This document shows, piece by piece, positions 20,130 to 30,911 of a stretch of 64,000 nucleotides of DNA. The stretch is from Leishmania donovani (Eukaryota > Euglenozoa > Kinetoplastea > Trypanosomatida > Trypanosomatidae). The translations under genes were made by a program, and so were the position numbers. The stretch is taken from assembly GCF_000227135.1 (NCBI RefSeq), contig NC_018254.1:59317-123316 (forward strand). Reading direction: 5' to 3'. The notes beneath the pieces are model-generated. The model was not told the origin of the DNA. It worked only from the letters and a program-made list of their open reading frames with translations, and made no database searches. The stretch's first letter is position 1, and every line of letters starts with the position of its first letter.

Positions 20130-23100
20130 ATGGCACCGTTTTCAGCATGTAGTTTCTTGAGGGGCATCAAACATGTCGATAAGGACCTGCGACTGATGGC
20201 CCTGTTTGATCTTCGGCGTCACGTGCAGAGCGCTGACGAGAACAGCATCACCAACGAAGTGGTCGATAAAGTGCTTTCCTGCCTTTCTCCCGACGAGCGG
20301 TGTGAGGAGGTTCAGAATGAGGCCGCCAACGCGCTTCCAGACATGGTGGTGAAGTGCAGCCAGAGAGACGTTATTCTCCAGTACCTGTTGTCGACCGTCA
20401 CGAAAACGCGTGTTTCGGAGGATGGCGATGGCGCCAACCTGCAGTACCTCAGTGGGATGACTTTCAGGAAGTGCTGTACTGAGTTCGCCAGCGAGGCTCG
20501 CAGAAACGTTGCTTTCTGGCAAAAGCAAATCGATGTGGCTCGGCATCTCTGCGTCCGCTGCGCAGCGCAACTTGAGGTGGACGACTTGGAGGACACTGCG
20601 CGTGAGATTCTTTATACCGCGGTGAACGCACTCGTGCCCGCCTACAAAGACGTACTAGGCGAGCGCGATGCCCTTGTAAAGATGGCGGTGAGGGACTTCC
20701 AGAAAACCAATTCGATCCGACACGCGAGCCTGACCCTGGTTGAGTCCTTGCTGACGCTTTTAAGGGCAGCGACGCAAGAGAGCGTGGTGGCGGAGTCGCT
20801 GAAGCTGCTTGTGACTGCGACATCCAGCGAACAGTACGTCGCCTACCTCCAGCTCTGCGAGGTCGAGATGCGCGTGCTGCGGTGGCCTCCGATGCCGGTG
20901 GTGCAGCAGATCATCGACTCCGCTTGCGAGCGTCTGGCCCACGCTGCGGAGCACTATGATGAGGGGGAGGACAGCACGGAGACACTGCTTGAAGTTGTCT
21001 GCTCTCTTTTGCAGCTGAACGCAAGTGGCGGGGCCCCGTCGTGGCGCGGCGCCTTCGCCGCTGTAAAGGATTTGGTCGCCTTCGATCCATACGCTTCAGG
21101 TGCAGAGGAGGACGCCTACGCCGCAGACGGTGGGTACGACGGGGATTACGACGAGTACTACGAGTACGACAATGGGACATCAGATTCTACATGGAAGCTG
21201 CGCATGTGGGCCGTTCGCGTCCTTCAGGTGCTGGTGGCGCAGCATGACGACAAGGAGTTGGGCATGCAGTCCCTGAACATAGCGGCGACCACACTCCAGG
21301 ACCGCGTTCAAGTAGTGCATCTGGAGGCCGTGAAGCTGGTGCGCACGGTGGTCCGTCACTCCTACGTGCATGACGCGGATTGCGTCGCGTTGGTCACGAA
21401 CCGCTGCCACGAACTCTGCAAGCTCGTCGGTATCGAAGATGAAAAGGCTACAGCGTCCCTGATGAAGGCTCTCGAAGACATCTTTGCCACCTTCGCACAC
21501 GCTGTCGCTTTTTGTGAAAGCACCGTGCCTCTGCTGCTGAATCAAGTCCGCGCCCACTTCTCCGCAGTTGCAGCCGATGCGGCCGCCTTGGAGGGATGCC
21601 GGAGCATCGTGGCGAGTATTATCAGGGCAAGAGGAGAAGGTGCATTGTTGAGCAGCGAGACCGTGAACCTTGCCAAGGAGTTGCCGGTGTTGTGCTTGCG
21701 CGGAGGCAATTCGAGCGCCACTGCGGCCTGCATCACCAAGGTCAGCGACACACTCGCGCAGGTGTACAGCGCCACGCACGATGTATCTGTACCGGCTGCT
21801 CTGGGCAGCAACTATGGTGCTCTGCTTGAGAACGGTACCTTTCCTGCCGCATGCCGAGCGGCGGCCGCGGAGAGTCTGGCAAACTGGGCTGCGGCCCATG
21901 GTCTTTCGGCGCTGGAGCAGCCGGCAATCGCCCTGTGGCGCGCGCTGGACTACGACGAAGTAAAACTGCCTGTTCTTCGTGCACTGAGCATCATGACAGG
22001 CAGCAGTGCATCTTCAGCATCTGTTCCGACGTCTGTGCTGGAGAAAGTGGCGGCATTGGTCGAGTCAGAGTCAGCAAGTGTGCGGGCGGCCTCAGTCGAG
22101 GTGCTACTGCGCCGCCTTTCAGTTCCCAACACGCCACCGTTGACGGCGTCGTTTATGCAGCACTTGACGACCCTGTTTGCACCGGGCCACCCCCTGTCAC
22201 TGTCGTCGTGTGAACTAGCCGAGATGTGCGCACTGGCGCTTCTTCTGGCACAGCTTTTCCGGCACCAAACAGAGCAGGGTGTCTCGTTTTACGAGACCTA
22301 CTTTGCTGGAGTGTGGGAACACGTTGCTCGACTGGCTGATGCAGTGCTGTGGAGCCGGAGCCTGATGAACCCAGCACTAGACAGCCTCATGGCGCTTGTG
22401 GGCACCGTGTATGAGCACGAATATGCGTCGCGATTGCCTATCGAGGACGACGTGCGGCAGTTTCTGGTGTCGAACCAGTCACACATTCCATGCATCTTCA
22501 CGGTGGTGCGCTGCGTGGGTGCCGGCTCCCCGTCCGCCGTGAACGCCTTTTTGCACACTCTTTCTCCCCAACTTGTGGAAAGGGCGCACTTCCTTCTCTG
22601 CGTTGGCGAGGCTGGACAGGCAAGCGGGCTGAGTGCTGACTGGTCTGCGCTGGTTCTTGACAGTGTGCAGAGCAAGGAAGGCGAGCTGGTGCGGTCTTGC
22701 GGCGAGCGGTCGCTTTCCTTGTGCATGCTGCACCCCGGCAACGCCGAGACTATCTTGATGCCGTGCGGTGAGAGGGCCGTGGACAGTGGCACCACTGGCC
22801 GGTACTACTATGTGAAGTCCATCAAAGAAGCTGCCACACTGGCCCTCTCGCGGTACAATACCGCATTTCACGACGCCGCGGTGAGCAAACGCTTGTTGTC
22901 TCTCTTCCTTCAGTCATCCGCCAGCGCGGACCTGGTGGAGCTGTACGGGGCATGTGCCGGGATTCTCAGCATGTTCATGCTTGACGCAGAGCGGGGCGTG
23001 ATGATCGCTGACACCTTGTTCAAGACGGAGGCGTCGCTGGATACGCGTGTGACGTGCATGGTGGCCCTGCGCTACTTCCTGAGCACGCTGGCGGAGCGAT

Positions 23101-23816
23101 CTGCAAGCATTGAGATCCACCGCCACATTGTTTTGCGGGCACTTCTCCAGCTGCACCGGCCCACCGACACCAAGGAAAGCACGGCACCGTCGCTGCCACT
23201 GCGCTCTATGGCATTGCGACTTCTCACCACGGTGCTTCAGCACCGTCCACATTGGCTTCTTTGCGAGGAGACACGCGTGACAATTTTCCCGAATTTGCTG
23301 ACAGAGCTGCGCGAGGACACCAAGCTGCAGGGCACGTTTGATCTGAGCGGGTACACGCATCGCGTGGACAAGGGACTGGAGTGCCGCAAGCTGGCCTTTG
23401 AGTCGCTCTCTGCCGTTTTCCGGGCCGCTCGTCAGCACAACGTGGATCTGATAGAATACTGTGAAGCAGAGGCGTCTGTGATCAGCACGCTCATTATGGC
23501 CTGCAGCTCTCATGGCAGCGGCGACCGCGAACCTTCGATCAACGATACCGCAAAGGATCTGATTGTGCGGTTTGTGGAGAGCAAGCCCCGATTCGTCTTC
23601 ACCCCATCTCAGCTGGACTCCTTGGTCTCCAAGCTGTTGCATGATATCCAGTGGGGCACCTCATCAACAGACGCGCAGAAGACGACGCTATTGTATACCA
23701 TCAGGTGTGTTATGAGGCTGAGCAGCCACCCCGTCTTTGCGTATCACACGGGCTTCCAGGAGGTGGCCGAGGTTGCCCGACAGTCTGCACTGCTGTCGCA
23801 GAGCCTCAAACTGTGA
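20130..23816 (+). CDS. CAND1: CAND1 (TIP120), cullin-associated exchange factor
   Basis: The 1228-residue protein is almost the length of human CAND1 (about 1230). CAND1 is a HEAT-repeat solenoid that wraps unneddylated cullin-RBX1 and exchanges substrate receptors. I chose the ATG at 20130 because it gives a start like the family's (a short segment, then HVDKDLRLMALFDLRR, matching the SSDKDFRFMATNDLM pattern); the frame is open from an upstream ATG at 20094. An acidic, tyrosine-rich loop at about 325-350 (DGDYDEYYEYDN), followed by STWKLRMWAVRVLQ, corresponds to the acidic linker and SWKVRRAAAKCL of CAND1. The C-terminal TIP120 region (about 1070-1190) includes GYTHRVDKGLECRKLAFESL, matching the HTVDDGLDIRKAAFE motif. 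The rest reads as helical repeats. Trypanosomatids have cullins and NEDD8, so the usual role is likely. Confidence 0.88.
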   Translation: MAPFSACSFLRGIKHVDKDLRLMALFDLRRHVQSADENSITNEVVDKVLSCLSPDERCEEVQNEAANALPDMVVKCSQRDVILQYLLSTVTKTRVSEDGDGANLQYLSGMTFRKCCTEFASEARRNVAFWQKQIDVARHLCVRCAAQLEVDDLEDTAREILYTAVNALVPAYKDVLGERDALVKMAVRDFQKTNSIRHASLTLVESLLTLLRAATQESVVAESLKLLVTATSSEQYVAYLQLCEVEMRVLRWPPMPVVQQIIDSACERLAHAAEHYDEGEDSTETLLEVVCSLLQLNASGGAPSWRGAFAAVKDLVAFDPYASGAEEDAYAADGGYDGDYDEYYEYDNGTSDSTWKLRMWAVRVLQVLVAQHDDKELGMQSLNIAATTLQDRVQVVHLEAVKLVRTVVRHSYVHDADCVALVTNRCHELCKLVGIEDEKATASLMKALEDIFATFAHAVAFCESTVPLLLNQVRAHFSAVAADAAALEGCRSIVASIIRARGEGALLSSETVNLAKELPVLCLRGGNSSATAACITKVSDTLAQVYSATHDVSVPAALGSNYGALLENGTFPAACRAAAAESLANWAAAHGLSALEQPAIALWRALDYDEVKLPVLRALSIMTGSSASSASVPTSVLEKVAALVESESASVRAASVEVLLRRLSVPNTPPLTASFMQHLTTLFAPGHPLSLSSCELAEMCALALLLAQLFRHQTEQGVSFYETYFAGVWEHVARLADAVLWSRSLMNPALDSLMALVGTVYEHEYASRLPIEDDVRQFLVSNQSHIPCIFTVVRCVGAGSPSAVNAFLHTLSPQLVERAHFLLCVGEAGQASGLSADWSALVLDSVQSKEGELVRSCGERSLSLCMLHPGNAETILMPCGERAVDSGTTGRYYYVKSIKEAATLALSRYNTAFHDAAVSKRLLSLFLQSSASADLVELYGACAGILSMFMLDAERGVMIADTLFKTEASLDTRVTCMVALRYFLSTLAERSASIEIHRHIVLRALLQLHRPTDTKESTAPSLPLRSMALRLLTTVLQHRPHWLLCEETRVTIFPNLLTELREDTKLQGTFDLSGYTHRVDKGLECRKLAFESLSAVFRAARQHNVDLIEYCEAEASVISTLIMACSSHGSGDREPSINDTAKDLIVRFVESKPRFVFTPSQLDSLVSKLLHDIQWGTSSTDAQKTTLLYTIRCVMRLSSHPVFAYHTGFQEVAEVARQSALLSQSLKL

Positions 23817-24130
23817 CGTGGATGCGTTCTCGTCCTTCGGCGCGAAGTGAGGCACCCCATCCATCTAGAACCTGGACACTGGTCCCCCTAGAGCTGTGAG
23901 CTCGTATGTGTGTATGCATCTGTGCGCGTGCCTGCCTTCGTGCCTGTGGGCATGGCAAGGACAATGACGGTACCGGCCGTACATCTGCAGCCTCTTGAGG
24001 GAACGTTTTGCGTATGGGGCATTTCCCCTCGGTCTCTTTCTAGAAGGTTGTCTGTTCTACGCAGTGTTTTCATTGTAGCTCTGTGCTGGTTCTCGCTGGT
24101 GACTGGGAAGCACCTCCGTGAGCTGTACCG

Positions 24131-24845
24131 CAGCGCCTAGCACACCCCACACCGTATGCGGTGTATGCCCAGGCAGCCCCCTCTCCCCCCTCCTATCCCC
24201 TGCCAGCGCCGGAGCCCCACTTCTCGTGGTGACAAGGGTCGAGAGTGCCTACGACGTGGNNNNNNNNNNNNNNNNNNNNNNNNNNNNNNNNNNNNNNNNN
24301 NNNNNNNNNNNNNNNNNNNNNNNNNNNNNNNNNNNNNNNNNNNNNNNNNNNNNNNNNNCTATTGGGTGGGTGAGCGGGGTGGGCGTTGGGGGTGGGGGGG
24401 GGGGGGGGGGGGGTCTGTGCGATGCATGGCCACACTGATGTGTCGGCGGTGGGGCCCTGGGTGGCGTTGCGTCGGGGTGGCCCGCGACAGCGAACACGCT
24501 TGTGCCGTCCATGTGGTAGGCAGGGTGTCGGCGTGGCTGGAACGCATTGCACCCGGCCCCGACTGCCGTTGCTGGTGCGGGGGGAGGGGGGGGGGCCTGT
24601 GTGCCACCCCTACGGGGATGCACAGCAGGTGGGCGCCGGCGTGACGGGTGCGGGTGTGCGGCGACCTGCAGAGCGCGGCGGTGGTGTGGAGTATGAGGCA
24701 GGGGCCGTGCTCGGATGGCTGAGCCGGCGCGTTGCTGTAGGGCGTGTGTGTGCAGGGCTGCTTGGCACCACGCGATGTGCCCGTGACAGGGCCGGGGCAG
24801 CGTGGGGTTTGGCACCGGTCAAGGTGGCGGGGAACGGACGCGTTG
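24131..24845 (+). mobile_element. SIDER-like element, copy 3 (most complete)
   Basis: This copy starts cagcgcctagcacaccccac, contains ccgtatgcggtgtatgccca, then the shared core ctcctatcccctgccagcgc to ggtcgagagtgcctacgacg. A gap of 99 N (24260-24358) is followed by a 20-G run at 24394-24413 and about 430 bases of shared 3' sequence. It shows the longest readable internal part of the four copies. The end is less certain here because the last 60 bases diverge from copies 1, 2 and 4. It lies sense-strand between CAND1 and the next gene. Confidence 0.62.
24260..24358. other. Assembly gap (99 N)
   Basis: A run of N interrupts SIDER-like copy 3 about 35 bases before a 20-G run. Confidence 0.99.
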
Positions 24846-25507
24846 GAGAAACAAAATCTCTGCTGGCTCGTTCTGCACTCTCTTCTTTTTTTCCCTTTTA
24901 CGTCCAACGCGTTTCTTGTGTGTGTGCGGTGCGCGTCGTGGCGGTCTGCTCTGCTGCCTTCCTCTCCCTTCCTCACGCGTCTGGCGCTCGGCTTTGTGTG
25001 CCGTTTCAAAGGAGACGAACGAAACGGAGCCACGCCTTGCCGTTTTTCCCCTTTGGCCAGCGGTCCCCCAGCAAGGGCCGATGTGCAGGCGTTTCGTCGT
25101 CTAGACGTTCAGAAGCATACTTCGAAGTTTTACTGGCGACTGCCAGTGGGCAGAAGCCATTGGCAATTTATACTTGGAGTGCGTGCCGTACTCTTGGAGT
25201 ATTACTGGGCTCCTTGCTGCGCCTTCTATTCGAACTTGGATGTCGCCTGCGCTTCAAGCACTGGCGAAGAGGTCACTGATTTTTGAGATCACTAACCGCA
25301 TGCAAACACGGCCGATCTTCATGATCCCGCCGCACTCTTCTTTCCGAGTCTCTTTATCCTCTTGTGTTTTCCGATTTCCTTATATATAACTGCCGCTGAT
25401 CCCCATGTCGGCTTGACTCGCACTGAAAAAAAAAAAGAGCAGTGCTTGGCGCCTTCTCAGCACAGTTGCCTGGTGCGAGCGCTCGGCGGGCGCTCTGAGC
25501 AAAGGTG

Positions 25508-26992
25508 ATGCGGCGCTGTATTCGTTTGGTGTACGCGCGCAGCAGCGGTGCAATGACTGGCGCGGCGCCTCCGCCCGCTGTGCTGGAGGCGAGCGCTAGC
25601 TCGTCTGTCGGGCTCTACCAGAAATGTCTCAACCCAATGACCTCAGCTGGGGATGTGGCAAGCTTAACAGCAGCTCTTCTTCCTGCGATCGGTAGGGGAG
25701 AGCTTTCACTGCATCAGCAGGTTCAACTACTGCATGCCCTCGCTGCACGTTCGATTCGGTACGAGGATGTGATGCTGAGGTGCCTGTGGACTGTTTTCAA
25801 AGCCCCCTCACCCACTGACGATGACGTTTCTGTGGAGTCCTCCAAGGCGAGGGGGTGTTATTCACTGTCCGAGCTGTCCGCGTACACGAGTAGCGCCTTT
25901 CAAGTAATGGCTGAGCAGCGGTTTCTCAACGACCCGCAGATGACGGCAGTGGCGCTTGGCCGCTGCGTAGAGTTAATCCCCTACGCGAGTTTAGATGGGC
26001 TGCGGAGCACGTACCGCGGGCTGAGCGCAGTGAACCACATGTTCTTCAGCGTCGCCGAGGTAGCGCATCACAGCAGCGAGGTAACAGAGCGGATGACGAC
26101 AAAGGAGTTTTACCAGACAACAGACGTGCCCGATGAGGAGACTCTGCGACACCAACCTAATTTGATCGATGTTCTGTGCGGTGAAGTGGAGCTACAACTC
26201 CGACGCCTGTGCGACACCTTTGCGAGAGCAGCACCCGGCCCGTTCGAAGTGGAGGACGATTTACCTGCACCGGTTGCGACAGGGGCGTTGCTCACCCCTT
26301 CGGATGCGCGAGACACCCACGAGGCACAGTGGTTCTTGGATGTGCTGGAGGCCCTCGCCGTGGTGGGTGTACTGCACGCCGGCACACTGGACAGCTTAAC
26401 CGACCTTGTCAGTCGATACTGCACCCAATCTTCCGCGGGCTTTTTCATTAAGGCCCTAGCTCACGCTACGCTCATCGAGGAGCGAGTGGTGGACCCGTTG
26501 ACGTACGAGGAATCGGCCGCTGTGCGCGATGCACGCCGACGTCTCACGCTGCATCTCAGCGGCAAGATACTGCAGGCACGCGGCATCCACGGGTACCTGC
26601 GGCGCCACCCCCAGGAGCTTCTACTGCTTCGCCGCTTATTTGAGCACGACACCGCCCAACCCACCCTTTCTCCCGATCTGTGGGACGCCGTTAGAACGAT
26701 TCACGTTGCCCACCGTCACACGGTAGCTGCGTCGCAGACAAGTCGTCGACCAGTTGGGGCGCTGTTCCAGAAAATGTACGACGTTAAAGTGAAGCCGATC
26801 TCAGTCGACAACGCAGAGCCGGAACGCTTCGTGCCACCCGAGTTCAAAACATGGCGAAGCCCTGCTGCCACACCGCGCGGAGGCCACCCCCGAAATAGGC
26901 GGCCATCGAGGCGCATGGCATTTGGCACGCGTCGCATCTCGAAAAACTACATCAAGAACAAGCGTAGGAAGTTCTGCCCAGCGGTGTTTTGA
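25508..26992 (+). CDS. Kinetoplastid-type mitochondrial protein, function unknown
   Basis: The 494-residue protein starts at the ATG at 25508 (MRRCIRLVYARSSGAMTG), a typical mitochondrial targeting sequence. I do not recognise a named domain. The middle is mostly helical, with leucine-rich segments such as LSLHQQVQLLHALAAR and WFLDVLEALAVVGVLHAG that resemble the repeats of mitochondrial RNA-handling proteins of the RAP/octotricopeptide type, but I cannot establish that. The C-terminal 60 residues are strongly basic (HPRNRRPSRRMAFGTRRISK, then NKRRKF), which suggests RNA or ribosome contact. A mitoribosomal component or assembly factor is a reasonable guess. No membrane segments are seen. Confidence 0.7.
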   Translation: MRRCIRLVYARSSGAMTGAAPPPAVLEASASSSVGLYQKCLNPMTSAGDVASLTAALLPAIGRGELSLHQQVQLLHALAARSIRYEDVMLRCLWTVFKAPSPTDDDVSVESSKARGCYSLSELSAYTSSAFQVMAEQRFLNDPQMTAVALGRCVELIPYASLDGLRSTYRGLSAVNHMFFSVAEVAHHSSEVTERMTTKEFYQTTDVPDEETLRHQPNLIDVLCGEVELQLRRLCDTFARAAPGPFEVEDDLPAPVATGALLTPSDARDTHEAQWFLDVLEALAVVGVLHAGTLDSLTDLVSRYCTQSSAGFFIKALAHATLIEERVVDPLTYEESAAVRDARRRLTLHLSGKILQARGIHGYLRRHPQELLLLRRLFEHDTAQPTLSPDLWDAVRTIHVAHRHTVAASQTSRRPVGALFQKMYDVKVKPISVDNAEPERFVPPEFKTWRSPAATPRGGHPRNRRPSRRMAFGTRRISKNYIKNKRRKFCPAVF

Positions 26993-27866
26993 ACAGCATA
27001 CATCCGCAACAGATCTGTGCCGCTCACGGATCCCTGCACCAAAAAAAAAACGGAAAGGTGGCGAGTGACTTCTTTTTCTCTCAGCACCCCCTCATTCCAC
27101 CCCTCCTTTCATCTCGTTTCGTCATCCTCCTCGATCGCGTCGCCCTTGGGCCGCTGCATCGCTGCGAGGGGCGTGAAGGCTGCAAAGAATGGGGAGGGGG
27201 GGGGCAGCCGTGAGGGGCCGAGAGGAGTACTGCTTGGTGTCCCCTCAAATCTCCGATGAGTACGTATGTGCCCTGTCTTTACAGGAGGAGGATTCCTCGA
27301 CTGCTTTCGCGCCAGTACACTGTGCACGTGCTCGTGTCAAGCGGAGCCTCATGCGTACATGCGCATGCTCGTGTAGGCTTGTGCTCTTACTTCTATCGTG
27401 CCTGCACCCGTGCACCAGCCAGTGAATGTGATGGGCCTCCGTACTCGTCACGTTACGGTGTATGGCATCGCGCTGCGGTTGGTGTCTAGTAAGCATTGCT
27501 TCTCTGTAGCACGCAACGAGTGGTGGACCAACCCGATGACTAGTGCGAACGCGGTGACCTCGTTCACATCTTTTTGCTTACGTGCATCTCTTCCTCCGTC
27601 TCACGCACCTCCTCTGCCCTCCTTACGGTGTGTACGATGTTGCATCGCGTGCGTTTTGCACTCAACCCTTCTCCGCCGTGCGCCATCACCATACCCATGA
27701 ATGTTGCTGTTGAATCACCACACCAGAGGAGGCGCAGTCGCAAGAGGCTCTATACCGGGCGCTTCCTGGCCAAGCAGCGTCGGAGCTCCCTGGCGCTACG
27801 GCGCCGTGAGGAGACGCGCGTGCATTAAGGTTACGCCAAAGGAAAGCGGCTACCGCAGCTGTAGCA
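26993..27866. other. Intergenic spacer
   Basis: This 0.87-kb spacer includes an A-run near 27041-27050 and a G-rich stretch near 27192-27203. Pyrimidine-rich DNA at about 27560-27625 could direct splicing of the next gene. I see no gene. Confidence 0.55.
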
Positions 27867-30077
27867 ATGCTCGATCCCAGCGAGCCGCCTCGTCCCTCCG
27901 TGCAGCATGTAGGAAGGTCTGCGAAAGCTGGCACTGCTGTGCCGCGAGGGCGTCACCGGCAACAAGGTCAATCCGCGCCGTCGCTGGATCGCGGGGCGTA
28001 TCATCTCGCCCCTCTCGACCGTGCCCTCGCTACAGTAGCGGCTCCGCACTTACCAGTACAGACGCAGAGGGCATCGCTTCCTTTTGCGCAGCTTCCTGCT
28101 CCTCTCGCCCGCCAGTTGGTGTCGAGCGACGCTGCCACCGGTCCGGTGCAGATGTGGCCCGCCGTGACGTCATCGCGTCAGCGTCGTCGCCAGGCGGCGC
28201 TTAATTCAAAGGCACCATTCGCGTTGCAACTGGAGGCGTTCATCCGCCGCGAGCATCAGCAGTACCTACGCGAGCACCCTCTGTGCTCTCGAGCGGACTG
28301 CCTGCACATCTTCCGGGAGGTGTTCAGCACGTTTGTGAACCACTTCTCCGAGTACAAGGGCATTCTCTCCATCATTCGCGATGAGTACGACGCGGCGCTG
28401 AACGAGATGTCGGAGAAGGTAAAGCGGATGCAGGTGGAGTACCTGGAGAGCCAAACGGATCGGGAGCTGCACGCCATGGAGATCATTCAGCTGAAGGAGT
28501 CGATGAATGCGACAATCAGCAACCAAAAGGCGCAGCTCAGCGCCGCGCAGGAGCTCGTGCATGCCATGCGCGATCAGGTCACAGCAGCTGAGCACGCGAA
28601 CTCCTTGCTGACCTTGGAGATGGAGCAGAAACACAAAACGCACATGGAGGCGCAGCAGCAAGTGAAGCTGCTGTCGCATGCGATGATTGAGGAGAGCGCC
28701 CGCACAGCTGCGGCGCGTGAAGCGACGCGCAAGATGGAGAAGGAGAGTCAGCTGCAGGAGGCGCGCATCACCGTGCTGAAGGAGCAAGTAGCGGAGCTTG
28801 AGGAAGCGCTGAGACGGCAGACGTACGCGCAGATAGAGGGCCTCGAGCACCTGCCCGCCACTGGTGCGGCAGCGGTTGCCCTGCGCGGAACGTCGCTGTG
28901 CGCCAATCGGATTCCTTGCGAAGGCGGCGACGCGACGGCTGGAACCTATTCAAAGCATTTTGTCACTCGTATTCTTGCGCGCATCGACGCCCTGGAGATG
29001 CAGCTAGCCATGGTCCCGAAAAAGGATACGGTTGCCCCCGCAGGGGCATTCTCCATGGGTGATGTAGCGTTGCACCTTAAGTCTCAGCCGAATCCGGCGA
29101 GCGGCGACACCGTCGCGAGAGAATTTCCGGCGGCGAGAAGCTCCGTGGATGCTGCGCTTCCTGTTATAAGAGAGTGGCTGCAGCGAGAGGGTGTCGGCGA
29201 AGCCGAGGTGGAGTCGACGGATGTCATTGTCCCGCCGGGCCGCAACCCTTCGGAAGCCATGGGCTTCCTCTGTGCTACGGTGCCTGTCAAGCATCGTCAC
29301 CTCTCCTTACCGGTGACCCTCCAGCTGATGGAGTCTATGTGGACGGCGCGGGCAAAAGCTCCTGAATCATCACGGCTGCCGCAGTTTTTTCTCGAGTGGC
29401 TGCAAACGCAGGCAGGCAACCCCACAGAGGCAAAAGCACTTGGTGTCAACCTACTGGACACGTGCCAGCACAATATTCATCACCCCGATTGCCGCGCCCT
29501 GCTCGCCGTTCTAAGGGGTTTTCTTCCGGAGGAGCTCGTGCGCATGTGTCGGCGCCGCATCGCGCAGCTGCGCCTCTCCACCGCGACATCCGCCGCTACG
29601 CTTCACAACAAGATGGCGTTCGACGCCTTCTTTGTTGAGGTGCGCGCGGTTTGCCCGGAGAAGTCGTTGGCCAACATGCTCCATCTGCGCTTCACCGTTT
29701 TTCGCAGTAGAAACGAGGCGGGGGAGGTTGAACTGGACCGTGTGCTCTCCGAGGACTCTTACTTTGTGACGCTGTTCAAGCAGCAGTGGTTGCAGGAAGT
29801 GGAGGCCTTCACGCTGCGCGTGGTCGAGGGCATCCGCGATGAAAGCGACGAGAAACGAAACAGTGCTTCCCTCGCCAAGGCAACTCGCGTCCTGCAACGG
29901 CTTGACGCGGCTCTGGGCGAGGAGGTCTACACGTACGTCTCCCTCGCAAGTCAGCGACCTGTCATCGATGTTTCTGCCACCGAAGGCACCACAGTCCCAC
30001 TGGACGCGATGTTGCGCCGCTTTCGCACCTCTGTGCTGCTTTATCGTCGGAGCCCCGAGGAGCTGGTGGATATCTAA
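27867..30077 (+). CDS. TSNAXIP1-like coiled-coil protein, probable axonemal component
   Basis: The 736-residue protein has a disordered basic N-terminus (1-110), then a segment at about 114-190 that fits the N-terminal domain of translin-associated factor X-interacting protein 1: helices containing LHIFREVFSTFVNHFSEYKG followed by ILSIIRDEYDAALNEM. A long coiled coil covers about 165-325 (many Glu/Gln/Lys heptads). A second, mostly helical domain covers about 395-736, including SLPVTLQLMESMWTARAKAP and LPQFFLEWLQTQAGNP. Proteins of this architecture are conserved in ciliated organisms and expressed in ciliated tissues, so a flagellar role is the likeliest reading. The family call rests on the FREVFxxFxxHFxxYKxxLxxIxxEYD pattern. 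The ATG at 27867 is the first in frame. Confidence 0.65.
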   Translation: MLDPSEPPRPSVQHVGRSAKAGTAVPRGRHRQQGQSAPSLDRGAYHLAPLDRALATVAAPHLPVQTQRASLPFAQLPAPLARQLVSSDAATGPVQMWPAVTSSRQRRRQAALNSKAPFALQLEAFIRREHQQYLREHPLCSRADCLHIFREVFSTFVNHFSEYKGILSIIRDEYDAALNEMSEKVKRMQVEYLESQTDRELHAMEIIQLKESMNATISNQKAQLSAAQELVHAMRDQVTAAEHANSLLTLEMEQKHKTHMEAQQQVKLLSHAMIEESARTAAAREATRKMEKESQLQEARITVLKEQVAELEEALRRQTYAQIEGLEHLPATGAAAVALRGTSLCANRIPCEGGDATAGTYSKHFVTRILARIDALEMQLAMVPKKDTVAPAGAFSMGDVALHLKSQPNPASGDTVAREFPAARSSVDAALPVIREWLQREGVGEAEVESTDVIVPPGRNPSEAMGFLCATVPVKHRHLSLPVTLQLMESMWTARAKAPESSRLPQFFLEWLQTQAGNPTEAKALGVNLLDTCQHNIHHPDCRALLAVLRGFLPEELVRMCRRRIAQLRLSTATSAATLHNKMAFDAFFVEVRAVCPEKSLANMLHLRFTVFRSRNEAGEVELDRVLSEDSYFVTLFKQQWLQEVEAFTLRVVEGIRDESDEKRNSASLAKATRVLQRLDAALGEEVYTYVSLASQRPVIDVSATEGTTVPLDAMLRRFRTSVLLYRRSPEELVDI

Positions 30078-30911
30078 ACTGCGCTCTCCGCAGACACTGA
30101 ATGCGGCTTCTCATCCCACTTTTGCACATGCGCGTGCCGACCACCGGTGCTTCCTCCGTCGCACCAATGCGGCGTGCTCTTGTGCGTGTGTGTCTTCGAT
30201 GTACGATATTGTGTTGCCTACGCTTTTTCTTTGTTTTCTTTTTAACGCGCCTTGCTCTTGCTTGTACATTCTCACACGAAAAAAAAAACACAATTCAATC
30301 CGCGCTGGTGCGACTCCACCAAACACGCGATCAGACGACACACCAAGTACATGCGAATAGAGGTGTGCATTGAATCATGCAACTGCGGCCCGTTTATCAC
30401 TGGTGGGCGTTGCTGTCACCACTCCTTCCTTCTTTGGGTCCCACCTGCCCCGAAGAGGTGCCCTTTTCCTGCAACGTCGGCGCTGTACTGGGGCACCTGC
30501 CCCCTTTTTTCGTGCTAGCGTCGCATGAGCGAGCTGTGGGCTACCGCTTATGCTCTCGCTCGCTGTCGCGGTCGGAGGTGCGGCAACCGTCTTGATTTCG
30601 TGGACTCGCCTCACCCGCACGAATGTTTCTTTCAGTTTGCTTGCTCGTGTTCCTCTGCGCCTTTTCTTTGCCCAAAAAATTTTCGTGGATGATGCTGTGG
30701 CTCTGCTACTGTCATGTGCGCGCTACCACGCACATCAGGCTGACGACGTCTGCACTCACCCACAGACACGCTCATTAGGCGCGGATAGAGCCGAGTGCTG
30801 GTGGACGGGGCGTGTGCCATCACAGCGCGACATCCATAGCGAAGAGGGAGATAAGACGAGGTAATACCGACTCAACGTACACCGTAGCTCCCCCCTCCCC
30901 CTGGGTACGCC
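30078..30911. other. Intergenic spacer
   Basis: This 0.83-kb spacer has a pyrimidine run near 30222-30243 and an A-run at about 30280-30289. I see no gene or repeat. Confidence 0.55.

Larger units (their letters stand above)
23817..25507. other. Intergenic spacer after CAND1
   Basis: This 1.7-kb spacer contains the CAND1 3' UTR, SIDER-like copy 3, and the leader of the next gene. Before the ATG at 25508 there is an A-run (about 25427-25437) and then ggcgccttctcagcacag, a likely acceptor. I see no gene. Confidence 0.55.
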
